Source: a virus
Length of the DNA stretch: 62,808 nucleotides
Reading direction: 5' to 3' (one strand)
Virus record (IMG/VR): IMGVR_UViG_3300044568_000638
Location: 1 to 62,808 of that record
How positions within the stretch are numbered: position 1 is the first letter of the stretch; each line of letters starts with the position of its first letter. Position numbers and translations under genes: made by a program. Under the pieces are notes generated by a model. That model had not been told where the DNA came from, made no database searches, and saw nothing but the letters and a program-made list of their open reading frames with translations. This document shows, in pieces, positions 1 through 9,793 of this stretch.

Positions 1-2498
1 CTACTGGAGTTGGCGCGACAGGTTCTCAAGGTGCTACGGGTATTCAAGGATCAACAGGCATTCAAGGTTCTACAGGCATTGGCTCAACTGGAATACAAGG
101 AGCAACAGGACTTACAGGATCTGTTGGATCACAAGGAAGTACTGGTTCTACAGGCATTGGCTCAACTGGAATACAAGGAGCAACAGGACTTACAGGATCT
201 GTTGGATCACAAGGAAGTACTGGTTCTACAGGCATTGGCTCAACTGGAGCAACAGGCGCAACTGGAGCTGGTTTAACTGGAGCTACGGGATTAACTGGAG
301 CTACTGGATCACCCGGCCCAGCGTCAACAATTGGAGCAACAGGTTCAACTGGAATTCAAGGTTTGACTGGTGCTACTGGATCAGGAGCAACAGGAGCTAC
401 TGGGGCCACAGGACTTGGATATGATGGTGTAACTTCAAATACATTTGCTGTTCCGGCATTAAATGTAACAATTGTATTAACAACAAATAAACAAGGAGCT
501 TTTGTTACAGGATCTAGGGTAAGAGCAGTAAATACAATTTCAAATTATTTTGAAGGAACTGTTACAATTACTGGATCAACGTCTTTTTCTATACTAACTG
601 ATTCTTATGTTGGTTCTACACCAGCAACGTCTTGGACTATTTCTATTGCTGGATTAAAAGGAGCTACTGGTATTCAAGGTAGTACAGGAGCAACAGGTTC
701 AACTGGAATTCAAGGTTTGACTGGTGCTACTGGATCAGGAGCAACAGGAGCTACTGGTATTCAAGGTTTAACTGGTGCTACAGGGGTTGGATCTACTGGA
801 GCTACTGGCATTCAAGGTTTAACTGGAACTCAAGGAGCAACAGGCATTCAAGGTTCTACTGGAATAGGAAGTCAGTGGCTAACAAATGGAACTTCCGTAT
901 ATTATAGTGCAGGAAACATTGGAATTGGAACATCAACTCCATCACAAAAACTTACAGTTGAAGGAAATATAACAACTGGAGCAAGTGGAATCATTCAAGC
1001 TGGAGGAGGATTAGTTTCATTAAGTGGAATTACAGCATATAACAACATTGTAACCTCTGGATCAATTGGTGCAACTGGAGCAATTACAGCAGGAGGTGGA
1101 ATTGCAGCAAGTGGCCCAATTACATCAGGAAATGATATATCTGGAATAAACATTGGAGCTTCTGGTTTTATTACAGCAGGAGGATACATTTCAGCAGTTG
1201 GTAATATAACTACATCAGGAGGTGCAATTGTAGCAAGTGGCCCAATTACATCAGGAAATAATATATCTGGAATAAACATTGGAGCTTCTGGTTTTATTTC
1301 AGCAGGAACTTATTTTAATTCTGTTTCTGATTCATCGTTTAATAGCGTTTTTGTTGGCAAGGGTGGTGGGAATATTTCTTCAAACACAGTACTTGGAAAT
1401 TCTTCGCTATCAACAAACACAACAGGTTTTCAAAATACAGCTATTGGATATGCAACAAATTTTGCAAATACAACTGGAACAAGTAATACAGCAATTGGTT
1501 ATGGATCAATGAATTCCAATACTACTGGATCAAGTAATGTTGCCATTGGAACTGGTACATTGCTTTTGAACCAAACGGGTGGATCAAATACAGCTATTGG
1601 AAGAGAATCACTATTAAACAATACAGTTGGCTCCAATAGTGCGCTTGGAGACCTTACTCTAAGACAAAATACAACAGGAGAAAGAAATTGTGCATTTGGC
1701 GCACAAGCGTTGTATAATAACACAACTGGACAAAAGAATATTGGGATTGGTGTTTCTTCCGGAAGACAAAATACAACAGGAAGTTCTAATGTTTATATTG
1801 GCGATTTTTCTGGATATTATAATCAAACAACATCAAATAACACATCAGTAGGGGATTCAGCACTTAACTCAAATACAACTGGATCAAATAATACTGCAAT
1901 TGGATATAGGGCTGCTTTTACAACTTCAAATGGGTCAAATAATACTTATGTTGGTTCTAATTCAGAAGCAAGTGCAAGTAACCAAGTACAACTTGGAGAT
2001 ACATCAACAACTGTATATGTAACAGGAACCGTTCAAACCCGTTCAGATATTCAAGACAAAACAGATATTAGAGACACGGAACTCGGACTTGATTTTATTA
2101 ACAAAATTCGTCCAGTTGATTATAAGTGGGATTATCGTGAGGATTATAAATCAGAACAACCAGACAGAAATAATTTTGAAACACAGGAATTATTTGATGA
2201 TGCAATTAAAAAATACATTGAAGACAATAAACTTTCAAACATCAAAAAAGATGGATCAAAGAAAAGGACTAGATACCATCATGGTGTAATTGCTCAAGAA
2301 GTTCAGCAAGTAATTCAAGAAACTGGAATTGATTTTGGTGGCTTCCAAGATCATTCAATAAAAGGATGGGAAACAATAATGTCTATTGGTTACGAAGAAT
2401 TCATTGCTCCAATGATTAAAGCTATTCAAGAATTGTCTGATAAAAACAAAAACCTAGAGTCTAAAATAGCTGCAATTGAATCAAACTTAAATCAGTAA
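1..2498 (+). CDS. Collagen-like/YadA-head tail fibre with C-terminal S74 chaperone (3' part; start lies across the window join)
   Basis: The frame is open from base 3 to the TAA ending at 2498 and has no start at its left end. Across the near-identical window ends it joins in frame to the ORF starting at 62311, giving a protein of about 943 residues. Order of parts: collagen-like GATG/GSTG triplets (to about base 415), a small beta domain, more collagen triplets, repeated 'ASGxITSG' stretches, then 14-residue 'NTTGSSNTAIG' repeats like the YadA head. The last 150 residues, from SDIQDKTD, match the Peptidase_S74 intramolecular chaperone ([28 protein letters not shown]), which trimerises fibres and then cleaves itself off before the Ser-Asp. 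It is probably a receptor-binding fibre. A TTG at 363 is internal and not the real start. Confidence 0.85.
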   Translation, partial: TGVGATGSQGATGIQGSTGIQGSTGIGSTGIQGATGLTGSVGSQGSTGSTGIGSTGIQGATGLTGSVGSQGSTGSTGIGSTGATGATGAGLTGATGLTGATGSPGPASTIGATGSTGIQGLTGATGSGATGATGATGLGYDGVTSNTFAVPALNVTIVLTTNKQGAFVTGSRVRAVNTISNYFEGTVTITGSTSFSILTDSYVGSTPATSWTISIAGLKGATGIQGSTGATGSTGIQGLTGATGSGATGATGIQGLTGATGVGSTGATGIQGLTGTQGATGIQGSTGIGSQWLTNGTSVYYSAGNIGIGTSTPSQKLTVEGNITTGASGIIQAGGGLVSLSGITAYNNIVTSGSIGATGAITAGGGIAASGPITSGNDISGINIGASGFITAGGYISAVGNITTSGGAIVASGPITSGNNISGINIGASGFISAGTYFNSVSDSSFNSVFVGKGGGNISSNTVLGNSSLSTNTTGFQNTAIGYATNFANTTGTSNTAIGYGSMNSNTTGSSNVAIGTGTLLLNQTGGSNTAIGRESLLNNTVGSNSALGDLTLRQNTTGERNCAFGAQALYNNTTGQKNIGIGVSSGRQNTTGSSNVYIGDFSGYYNQTTSNNTSVGDSALNSNTTGSNNTAIGYRAAFTTSNGSNNTYVGSNSEASASNQVQLGDTSTTVYVTGTVQTRSDIQDKTDIRDTELGLDFINKIRPVDYKWDYREDYKSEQPDRNNFETQELFDDAIKKYIEDNKLSNIKKDGSKKRTRYHHGVIAQEVQQVIQETGIDFGGFQDHSIKGWETIMSIGYEEFIAPMIKAIQELSDKNKNLESKIAAIESNLNQ
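72..248 (+). repeat. 78-bp tandem repeat in collagen-like region
   Basis: Bases 72-149 are repeated exactly at 150-227, and 21 bases of a third copy follow at 228-248. The unit encodes 26 residues (GxT/GxQ collagen triplets) and keeps frame. The right end of the window holds the same unit (from about 62716), cut by the end. A repeat of this kind can change copy number and also makes assembly ambiguous here. Confidence 0.9.
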
Positions 2499-2505
2499 AT
2501 TAATT

Positions 2506-3138
2506 ATGTCTTGCCGATCAAATAACTCCTGTTCCGACACTCCATATCCACAAGCATCGAACGAAAGCGTTCCATCCCTAATAGAAAATCTAGTAACAGC
2601 ATTATATGGGAAAATAAGAAAAACAGTAATGCACGGGCGAGTTGTATGGAATATACCATGCGATCCAGCTAATTCATCGGAAGTTAAAAACTTCCCAAGA
2701 TACCAAGGTGAAGGATTGTTGTGTTATATTTTGCGTGTTTTTAATAATGCTCAAGATACATTTAGCACTTTTGAAAGATGGAAATATACTGGTAATGGAG
2801 TTAAAACAATATTTGAAATTACTGGAGCATCAAACCCAAACAATAACGCTTATTTAGTATATATTGATGGAGTTGTTCAAGATTCAGATGGATACCAAAT
2901 TCAAATATCATCTCCTTCTCTTATTTCATTTGACCAAGCAATTCCAAATGCAAGTGTATTAAATATTATTCAACTTTCATATTCAACTGCTGGAACATGG
3001 TATACTGGAAACGGATCTCCTGAAGGAACGATAGCTGCTCCGATTGGAAGTATTTATTCAAATACACTTGGTGGTTCAAATCAAACTTTTTGGGTAAAAG
3101 AAAGTGGATCTGGAAGTCTTGGATGGATAGCAAAATAA
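2506..3138 (+). CDS. Tail fibre/adaptor protein
   Basis: 210 residues, starting 7 bases after the upstream fibre's stop. The N-terminus (MSCRSN) resembles that of the fibre at 62311 (MSCNY), which suggests a shared anchor. The middle holds a beta domain with 'YLVYIDGVVQDSDGYQI', as in phage tail proteins that carry ligand-binding beta sandwiches. The last 45 residues (SPEGTIAAPIGSIYS...WVKESGSGSLGWIAK) match a small C-terminal domain common at the ends of phage fibres and appendages. It lies between two S74 fibres, so it is probably part of the same adhesion apparatus. Exact position in the virion is unknown. Confidence 0.6.
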   Translation: MSCRSNNSCSDTPYPQASNESVPSLIENLVTALYGKIRKTVMHGRVVWNIPCDPANSSEVKNFPRYQGEGLLCYILRVFNNAQDTFSTFERWKYTGNGVKTIFEITGASNPNNNAYLVYIDGVVQDSDGYQIQISSPSLISFDQAIPNASVLNIIQLSYSTAGTWYTGNGSPEGTIAAPIGSIYSNTLGGSNQTFWVKESGSGSLGWIAK

Positions 3139-3156
3139 CAAAACTTAATATTAAAT

Positions 3157-5028
3157 ATGTCATTAACAAAAGTAACACCAAATCTTATTCTTGGACTTGC
3201 TGCATCGGCAACAACAGACACAACAAATGCGTCAAATATTACAACAGGTACATTGCCTAACGCAAGAACTACGGCAACAAGCACAAATTCAGCAAATGCA
3301 ATTATCGCAAGAGATATTTCTGGTGATTTTAAAGCATCATCAATAAATCTAATTCCAATTTCTAGGGGAGGAAATAGCATTCTTACAAATACAGCAGTTG
3401 GATTATCTTCTTTAGCAACAAATATAACTGGTTCAGACAATGTTTCTGTTGGAGTTCAATCATTGTATTTAAACACAATTGGATCAACAAATATATCTGT
3501 TGGAAATGTTTCTTTATCTAAAAATACATCTGGAGGACAAAATGTAAGCATTGGACAGGGATCAATGTTTGCAAATACGCAAGGTTCTGCAAATGTTTCT
3601 GTTGGACTTGAAGCACTAAGCAATAACACAACAGGAAATCAAAATGTTGCTGTTGGTGCTCAAGCATTAGATAAAAATACAACAGCTTCACTTAATACTG
3701 CAATTGGAACACAAGCATTATATTCAACAACAATTGGGTCTAATAATGTTGGCATTGGTCGTACTTCAATGTATTCAAATACAACAGGAAATCAAAATGT
3801 TGCTGTTGGAAATAATTCACTTATTACAGGTGTAGCTTGCAATCAAAATGTATCTATTGGATATAATTCATTAGCTGGTTTACAAAGCGGTTTTGGTAAT
3901 ACTGCTGTTGGTTTTGAAGCAATGGGAAATGCTACAACTGCACAATTAAATATTGGAATTGGCACTCAATGCTTGGGTAATTCTTCTTCAACTGGAAACA
4001 CTATTATTGGTAATTTTTCAGCAAATGGTGCAACTACTGCTGCAAACAATGTTTCAGTTGGGTCAAATTCAAGTAAATTACTTTCAACAGGAAGTGAAAA
4101 TGTTTCGGTTGGTGTAGAAGCAATGTATGGCAACACAACAGGAGGTCGAAATGTTGCTATTGGAGCCATTGCTTTGAATAAAAATACAGCTTCAGCTAAT
4201 ACTGCAATTGGATATAGTTCTTCATACAACAATATAACAGGAACAAATAACGTATCTGTTGGATTTAGTTCGCTTAATTCTAATATAACGGAATCTGGAA
4301 ATACATCAATTGGAAATTATTCGTTGAATATATTTAATTCTGGCGAAAATAATACTGCAATTGGATATCTGGCTGGTAGTCTTTTGTATAATGCAACAAA
4401 TACAACGTGTTTAGGATATAATGCACAAGCAACCGCAAGCAACCAAGTAAGAATTGGAGACTCTAATGTAACAGCAGTTGTTTCTCAAGTCGGATCTTGG
4501 TCTGATGCAAGAGATAAATCTGATGTTAGAGATACAATTCTTGGCCTTGATTTCATTAAAAAAGTTAAACCAGTAGACTACAAGTGGGATTATAGAGAAG
4601 ATTATAGATCTGAATTTCCAGAAATTGAATTTCCAATTCAACCTTCAGAACCATCAAAAATTGGTGATTCAGATGAAGATGTCATTAAATATAACGAAGA
4701 ATATTCAAAATATCTTAAAGATTTAGAATTATATGTTTTAGAAAAACAAGAATACGATAAAAAATCAAATGAATGGAATGAATCTGTAAAATTAAAAAAC
4801 ATCGTCAAGGATGGAAGTAAAAAAAGAAACAGATACCATCATGGAGTTCTTGCTCAACAAATCCAAGAAATTATTCAAGAAACTGGAGTTGATTTTGGTG
4901 GATTTCAAGATCATTCAATGAAAGGATGGGAAGATTCAATGAGTATTGGGTATATTGAATTCATTGCTCCAATGATTAAAGCCATTCAAGAACTATCAGA
5001 AAAGATTGAAAAACTTGAAGAAAAATAA
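3157..5028 (+). CDS. YadA-head-like tail fibre with C-terminal S74 chaperone
   Basis: 623 residues. The N-terminus (MSLTKVTPNLILGLA) is short and differs from the collagen fibres. Residues 80-430 are about 24 repeats of the 'NTTGSQNVAVGxxAL' type, the trimeric beta-roll seen in YadA heads. From about residue 447 (SDARDKSDVRD) an S74 intramolecular chaperone follows, with the same RYHHGVLAQQIQ and [16 protein letters not shown] blocks as the fibre ending at 2498, but with an extra charged insert of about 45 residues. It should assemble as a trimer and release its chaperone by autocleavage at Ser-Asp. Having two fibres with related chaperones suggests two receptor-binding proteins. Confidence 0.85.
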   Translation: MSLTKVTPNLILGLAASATTDTTNASNITTGTLPNARTTATSTNSANAIIARDISGDFKASSINLIPISRGGNSILTNTAVGLSSLATNITGSDNVSVGVQSLYLNTIGSTNISVGNVSLSKNTSGGQNVSIGQGSMFANTQGSANVSVGLEALSNNTTGNQNVAVGAQALDKNTTASLNTAIGTQALYSTTIGSNNVGIGRTSMYSNTTGNQNVAVGNNSLITGVACNQNVSIGYNSLAGLQSGFGNTAVGFEAMGNATTAQLNIGIGTQCLGNSSSTGNTIIGNFSANGATTAANNVSVGSNSSKLLSTGSENVSVGVEAMYGNTTGGRNVAIGAIALNKNTASANTAIGYSSSYNNITGTNNVSVGFSSLNSNITESGNTSIGNYSLNIFNSGENNTAIGYLAGSLLYNATNTTCLGYNAQATASNQVRIGDSNVTAVVSQVGSWSDARDKSDVRDTILGLDFIKKVKPVDYKWDYREDYRSEFPEIEFPIQPSEPSKIGDSDEDVIKYNEEYSKYLKDLELYVLEKQEYDKKSNEWNESVKLKNIVKDGSKKRNRYHHGVLAQQIQEIIQETGVDFGGFQDHSMKGWEDSMSIGYIEFIAPMIKAIQELSEKIEKLEEK

Positions 5029-5029
5029 T

Positions 5030-5434
5030 ATGCCATACACTAAAGAAAAAGCTAAGATGCCAGAAGGGTTTCACGACCTTGGAGAAGAACTTAAATCCAT
5101 TTCTATTTCAATGGGGGATGATGAAGGAAATGATGAATCCCCTAGCATTCATTACCCATCGTTGTATTTTGAGAATGCTGAAGCATTGAGCAAACTTCCA
5201 AAAGAAGGAACTGCTACCATTTATTTTAAAAAAGCAATGGAAAAAAAAGAAACAGTGATGCGTGATGGAAAAGAAACAAAACGGCATTGCGTTGAGCTTT
5301 GTATTTGTGGAATTAAACCCAAAGGCGCAAGCAAAATGGAATCCACAGCAGAAAAAGAAGATCCAGAAGATGCTATTGAAATGGGACTAGCTGAAGCTGG
5401 CGAATCCGAATCCGAAGAATACGAGAAAGACTAA
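5030..5434 (+). CDS. Acidic conserved phage protein
   Basis: 134 residues from ATG 5030, which directly follows the fibre stop; a longer in-frame start upstream would overlap that gene. It is acidic, with a block 'LSKLPKEGTATIYFKK' and a charged C-terminus. Proteins with this block sit beside tail-tube genes in other phages, but their function is not known. The C-terminal part contains DAIEMGLAEAG, which resembles the C-terminal tag of the scaffold (DAIDLGLDEAG); this could be chance in an acidic tail. Confidence 0.6.
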   Translation: MPYTKEKAKMPEGFHDLGEELKSISISMGDDEGNDESPSIHYPSLYFENAEALSKLPKEGTATIYFKKAMEKKETVMRDGKETKRHCVELCICGIKPKGASKMESTAEKEDPEDAIEMGLAEAGESESEEYEKD

Positions 5435-5436
5435 TT

Positions 5437-5766
5437 ATGGCCGATAAAACTATGCCTCCTACAGAAGCACCAACACCAACCACAGACGCTATTCCGGGGG
5501 AAATGGCAGCACCAATGCAAGAAATAGCTCCACAAGGAGGTCAAGTTATGGTTGAAATGCCATCTGATGCTTTTGATGCTATTTACGCACTTGTAACGCA
5601 ACTTGCTAGTGGTCTTGAATCACTCAAAGCTGATGTTAATGCACAGAAAGGTGCAGGAGGCCAAGAAATGGCTCCAGAAGCTTTAGAAGCTTCAATGTTA
5701 CCAGAAAGTTCAGGAACTGACGAAGAGTTTCTGAAATCTATTGCAGAACAAGGTTCAGTGCGATAG
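5437..5766 (+). CDS. Pro/Ala-rich hypothetical protein
   Basis: 109 residues, 2 bases after the previous gene and 9 before the next. The first 40 residues are low-complexity (Pro, Thr, Ala, Met). The centre (FDAIYALVTQLASGLESLKADV) can form an amphipathic helix and the end is acidic. I do not recognise a family. The position suggests a small virion or assembly protein of the tail module. Confidence 0.55.
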   Translation: MADKTMPPTEAPTPTTDAIPGEMAAPMQEIAPQGGQVMVEMPSDAFDAIYALVTQLASGLESLKADVNAQKGAGGQEMAPEALEASMLPESSGTDEEFLKSIAEQGSVR

Positions 5767-5775
5767 TATCGCGCC

Positions 5776-8700
5776 ATGTTTGTATCCGAAATCTTCGATG
5801 AGTGCGCTGAAATTCTAGGAACTACCGATGTAACAAAGGTATTTCGGAAAATCACGCAAGCTGTTCAGACCCTTATGGAATCTGGACATTGGACTCACAC
5901 AACTGCTGAAGTTGATGTTTGCACTGGTTGGGATAAATGCACAATTACTTTACCTAGAGGAATTGATGTTCCTCTTGCTGTAAATATTGATGGATCACCA
6001 ACGTATTTCAGGAATCGTTTGTTCCAATACCATGTAAACAAAGGAGGGATGTATAATCCTGTATCTTGGGCATGGGATGATCGAGGATATGTTTCAACAA
6101 TAATGGATATTATTCGTCCATCTCAACTTATTGCAGTTGCAGAAAGTAACAATGATGTTGGAAAAATGATTCGTGTATTGGGAACGGATCAAAACAACAG
6201 GGATTTACGTTCTCAATTGCAAAATGGAACTGGCGTTGATGGGTTGTTAATACCAATACATTCTCAACAAGATTTTGCTACTGGAACAATAATTCCAGAT
6301 GATTCTCAAATCAGAACACGGGATGTATCAATTACTCCAATTACAAATTTTACAACAACAGCACCGCATGGATTATCATCTGGTCAAGAAATGGATGCTA
6401 GGCTCATTTCTGGCACTATTCCAGTCCCTCTTAATAATGGACAAACTTACTACATTGGAGTAATTGACGCATATACCGTTCAATTGTTTAGTGATTCACT
6501 TAATGCACAAGCATTGCAATATCCAATCGCATTGCAATCAATTCAAAATTTTGGCTCAATGCAGCTGGAAGATAAACGAACATCACAAGTTGAAACATCT
6601 TTAAAATTTGTTCCTCCATCTCCAATATTTTCAATTGATTCTCCAAATGAGATTGTGTTTCCAGTTCAGTCTCTTCCCGCTCCATTAGAAGCGCAAAAAA
6701 CATACTTTGCTCAACCGATTGATGCAGATCACATCCAGATTTTTCCATCTTTAGTTGATGCTACAAATAACACAAATCCAGTTTATCTGACTGGATCAAC
6801 AAGTGCTATTAGCGTTGATATTCGCAAGCCAATCATCCCAGAAACAAAACTTGTCTTTTCTGTCAAACATTATTTTAATGATGGCGACCAAGTTCAAGCA
6901 ACTACCAATGGAGGTTCTTTGCCTCAACCATTGCTTGTAAATCAAAACTATTTTGTAAATATCATTGATGATTTCTCAGTATCATTGCATTTAAATAGGA
7001 CAGATGCAATAAACTCTGATAATACAAACTTTATTAATCCAGTTCAAATAACAACATCTGGAAGTGGAATATTTTCTATTGTTAAATTAATTGCAGCAAC
7101 AGCAACAACTGGAACTCAATCACAAATAACAGCACCTACACTGTCCATTGGAACTCCATCGGGCGTTAATGCTTTATTTACTCCAGTTGTTGTTGGATCA
7201 GTTGTTGGTGTCAATGTAACTAATGCTGGAACAAATTATACAACAACACCAATAGTTACATTTGATCCGCCTCCGCAGCCTCCAGTTGGAAGTGGAAGTT
7301 TAATAGAAATAAAAACAGCTCAAGGATACGCTACTAGAAACTCAATAAATAACACAATTACAGGAATTGTTATTACTGATCCGGGAATGGGATATTCTTC
7401 AGCTCCCAATGTTTTTATTGCACCCCCAACAACAGCTCCATCTATTGCAATAAAAACACTTACAGCAAATCAAACTTTAGCTACTTGCATAACAACAAGT
7501 GCTCATGTATTTGAAACTGGAAACACCGTTGAAATTTCTGGAGCAACCCCACCAATTTATAATGGTTCTTTTTCTATAACAAAGACTGGATCTACATCAT
7601 TTACATATGCGTTGCCTTTATCCCTTGGTTCACCACTTCCAATAACAAACATCAAAAGTGGAACTATTACTGTTTCATCAATGACGCAAAATGAAGGAAG
7701 TCCAAATCAATATAGAGTAACAGTAAATGCAACCGCTCACGGATTTAACGTAGGAGATTATGTTTACATAAAAGGTGCTACTTCTAGCAATGGATTTACC
7801 ATTGATGGACGAGTTCAAATAATTTCAAGTGGATTTTCAGCAAATGTATTTAGGTATATTCCATCTACTTTAGATGATTATGGAACAATCACTGGAACAA
7901 TTAGAACATGGAAACCATTTGACCAAATAACTAATACAGAAACATCAAATACACTAGCAACAGCAGCGTGTGTAAATCATGGATTTAATATCAATCAAAG
8001 CGTATATGTTGATGGAGCTACAATACCGGGATTAAATGGACAAGTTAATGTTGAAGAGGTTGTGCCTAATGTTTCATTTAAATATCAAGTTGCTCCAGAT
8101 ATAGATTCTTATGTTGGAACTATTGCAACAGTATTTGGATCTCCAGCAACAGGAACCAATCTGCTTGCAAAAATACCAGCAAGCAGTGCTGCAACGGCAA
8201 CTTGCTCAATACAAACATCTTTTGTTTCTTATTACACACAATCAAATGGAGGTTCTGGTTATGTTGATGAACCAATCATTGAAATCAAACCTTTAATTGG
8301 TGGAACTGGGGCAACGGCAAGAGCAACAATTTCTGGAGGACAAGTTACTAAACTAACTCCAATAACTTCTGGATCAGGGTATTTAAATGGAGCAATAGTT
8401 ACAATAACTCCATCAACAAATGTTTTTGTAAACTTTTCATCAACTGGATCATTGCCAAACCCTCTTTTGTCTGGAACTGCTTATAGGGCTGAAACTCCAT
8501 TAAACCAAGGAACTGGAACATTTACTGTTAGAAATAGTGACTTCAGTGAGGTAAACATTACTTCCACTGGAAACGGAACTTTATATGTAGTTCTTTCTAG
8601 GACATTTAGTGTTGCATTTACAAATAACTGGCTTGGTGATTTTAAAAGCTTTTCAAATAGTCAACAGATTTATTTTGGAACAGATTATTTCCTTCCAATA

Positions 8701-9792
8701 ACAACGCCGTCTATTGACAACGGAATAACTCCTTTTTATTTAAAATTTATATCAAATACTGTAGCAGAAATATATGAAAATATTGGATTAACTACATTAA
8801 TTCAAATTACAGCATTTGGGACTGGTCAGACTTATTATGCACTTAGAACGCAAGTAACACCATCAGTTGAAACAAATTTAATTAAACCAACAAATTTATC
8901 ATTTTTTTCAGAAAATCAAGTTGTTCAATTTAGTTCTTCAAGCACATTGCCATCACCACTTTCTGTTTTAACTGATTACACAATAAAAATAATTGGAAAT
9001 GCAGTTGCGGTTTATTATAACTCAATAAGAGTAATATTGCTTGATTCTGGAATTGGTCAATTAAGTTTGAACGTAATTAGAAATGTAAATGTTCAAAAAT
9101 CAAATAGCATTATTGCAAATTCATCTCTTTATGAAACAGGAGCGCAAGTTGTTGTTAGACCAAAAGAAAATGATGTATTGCCAGTTGGATTAGATGAAAA
9201 TTCCGCTTATTATGTTCGTAGATTAAATAATGATTCCTTTGAACTTTATGATTCTATTGTAAATGCACAAGGAGATACAACGACTGGAATAAAAGAATTT
9301 GAAACATCTGGCAAATATGTTAATTCAACATTTTTTGTTGATGCAATATCTGATCCAATGTTTGTTAAAACGATTTCTCATATTGAAAAACCATTAACAG
9401 ATGGCTATGTTAGTTTGTATGCTTGGGATTATTTTAGGGAAACAAACATGACTCTTATTGGACAATACCATCCAACCGAGGTAAATCCTAAATATAGAAG
9501 GGTTCGTATTGGTAAAAAATGTGCATGGGCTAGGATTCTTTACAAAGTAACACCTCCAAAAGTTTCATCAATTTATGATTTCATCCCACTTGAGCAAGAA
9601 CGCGCAATTATTGCGGCAGTTCATGCTGTCGATTTGGAAGACAAAGATTTTGCAGATCAAGCTGTTCGTTACTGGGGAATTGCTTATCAATATCTTAGAA
9701 ACCAACAAGAATCCATTGATGGTCACGCAATGACTCCACCACAAATAAATAATATAACTTATGGTGATGGAACTGATTATGTAATGTGGTAA
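5776..9792 (+). CDS. Giant tail-tubular-A-like protein with inserted beta modules
   Basis: 1338 residues. The first 190 residues (helical, ending near 'QLIAVAESNNDVGKMIRVLG') and the last 120 ('HIEKPLTDGYVSLYAWD...EQERAIIAAVHAVDLEDKDFADQAVRYW') look like the two halves of a gp11-type tail adaptor, normally about 200 residues in all. Between them lie about 1000 residues of beta repeats. One repeated pattern of roughly 40 residues reads 'LP.PL....YYV..ID..sv.Ly.s..dA' (for example at bases 6415-6510, 6670-6760, 6915-7010 and 9175-9270). It probably forms the upper tail tube or gatekeeper, with a decorated surface. The next gene is tail-tubular-B-like, as expected for this pair. The role of the repeats is inferred. 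Confidence 0.6.
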   Translation: MFVSEIFDECAEILGTTDVTKVFRKITQAVQTLMESGHWTHTTAEVDVCTGWDKCTITLPRGIDVPLAVNIDGSPTYFRNRLFQYHVNKGGMYNPVSWAWDDRGYVSTIMDIIRPSQLIAVAESNNDVGKMIRVLGTDQNNRDLRSQLQNGTGVDGLLIPIHSQQDFATGTIIPDDSQIRTRDVSITPITNFTTTAPHGLSSGQEMDARLISGTIPVPLNNGQTYYIGVIDAYTVQLFSDSLNAQALQYPIALQSIQNFGSMQLEDKRTSQVETSLKFVPPSPIFSIDSPNEIVFPVQSLPAPLEAQKTYFAQPIDADHIQIFPSLVDATNNTNPVYLTGSTSAISVDIRKPIIPETKLVFSVKHYFNDGDQVQATTNGGSLPQPLLVNQNYFVNIIDDFSVSLHLNRTDAINSDNTNFINPVQITTSGSGIFSIVKLIAATATTGTQSQITAPTLSIGTPSGVNALFTPVVVGSVVGVNVTNAGTNYTTTPIVTFDPPPQPPVGSGSLIEIKTAQGYATRNSINNTITGIVITDPGMGYSSAPNVFIAPPTTAPSIAIKTLTANQTLATCITTSAHVFETGNTVEISGATPPIYNGSFSITKTGSTSFTYALPLSLGSPLPITNIKSGTITVSSMTQNEGSPNQYRVTVNATAHGFNVGDYVYIKGATSSNGFTIDGRVQIISSGFSANVFRYIPSTLDDYGTITGTIRTWKPFDQITNTETSNTLATAACVNHGFNINQSVYVDGATIPGLNGQVNVEEVVPNVSFKYQVAPDIDSYVGTIATVFGSPATGTNLLAKIPASSAATATCSIQTSFVSYYTQSNGGSGYVDEPIIEIKPLIGGTGATARATISGGQVTKLTPITSGSGYLNGAIVTITPSTNVFVNFSSTGSLPNPLLSGTAYRAETPLNQGTGTFTVRNSDFSEVNITSTGNGTLYVVLSRTFSVAFTNNWLGDFKSFSNSQQIYFGTDYFLPITTPSIDNGITPFYLKFISNTVAEIYENIGLTTLIQITAFGTGQTYYALRTQVTPSVETNLIKPTNLSFFSENQVVQFSSSSTLPSPLSVLTDYTIKIIGNAVAVYYNSIRVILLDSGIGQLSLNVIRNVNVQKSNSIIANSSLYETGAQVVVRPKENDVLPVGLDENSAYYVRRLNNDSFELYDSIVNAQGDTTTGIKEFETSGKYVNSTFFVDAISDPMFVKTISHIEKPLTDGYVSLYAWDYFRETNMTLIGQYHPTEVNPKYRRVRIGKKCAWARILYKVTPPKVSSIYDFIPLEQERAIIAAVHAVDLEDKDFADQAVRYWGIAYQYLRNQQESIDGHAMTPPQINNITYGDGTDYVMW

Positions 9793-9793
9793 C

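Noticed and set aside
1-164. Long direct terminal repeats as physical genome ends
   Set aside because: The redundancy lies inside one fibre gene and keeps frame, which fits a circular assembly cut at random better than true packaging ends.
72-248. CRISPR or regulatory direct repeats
   Set aside because: The repeats are in-frame collagen coding sequence with no spacers.
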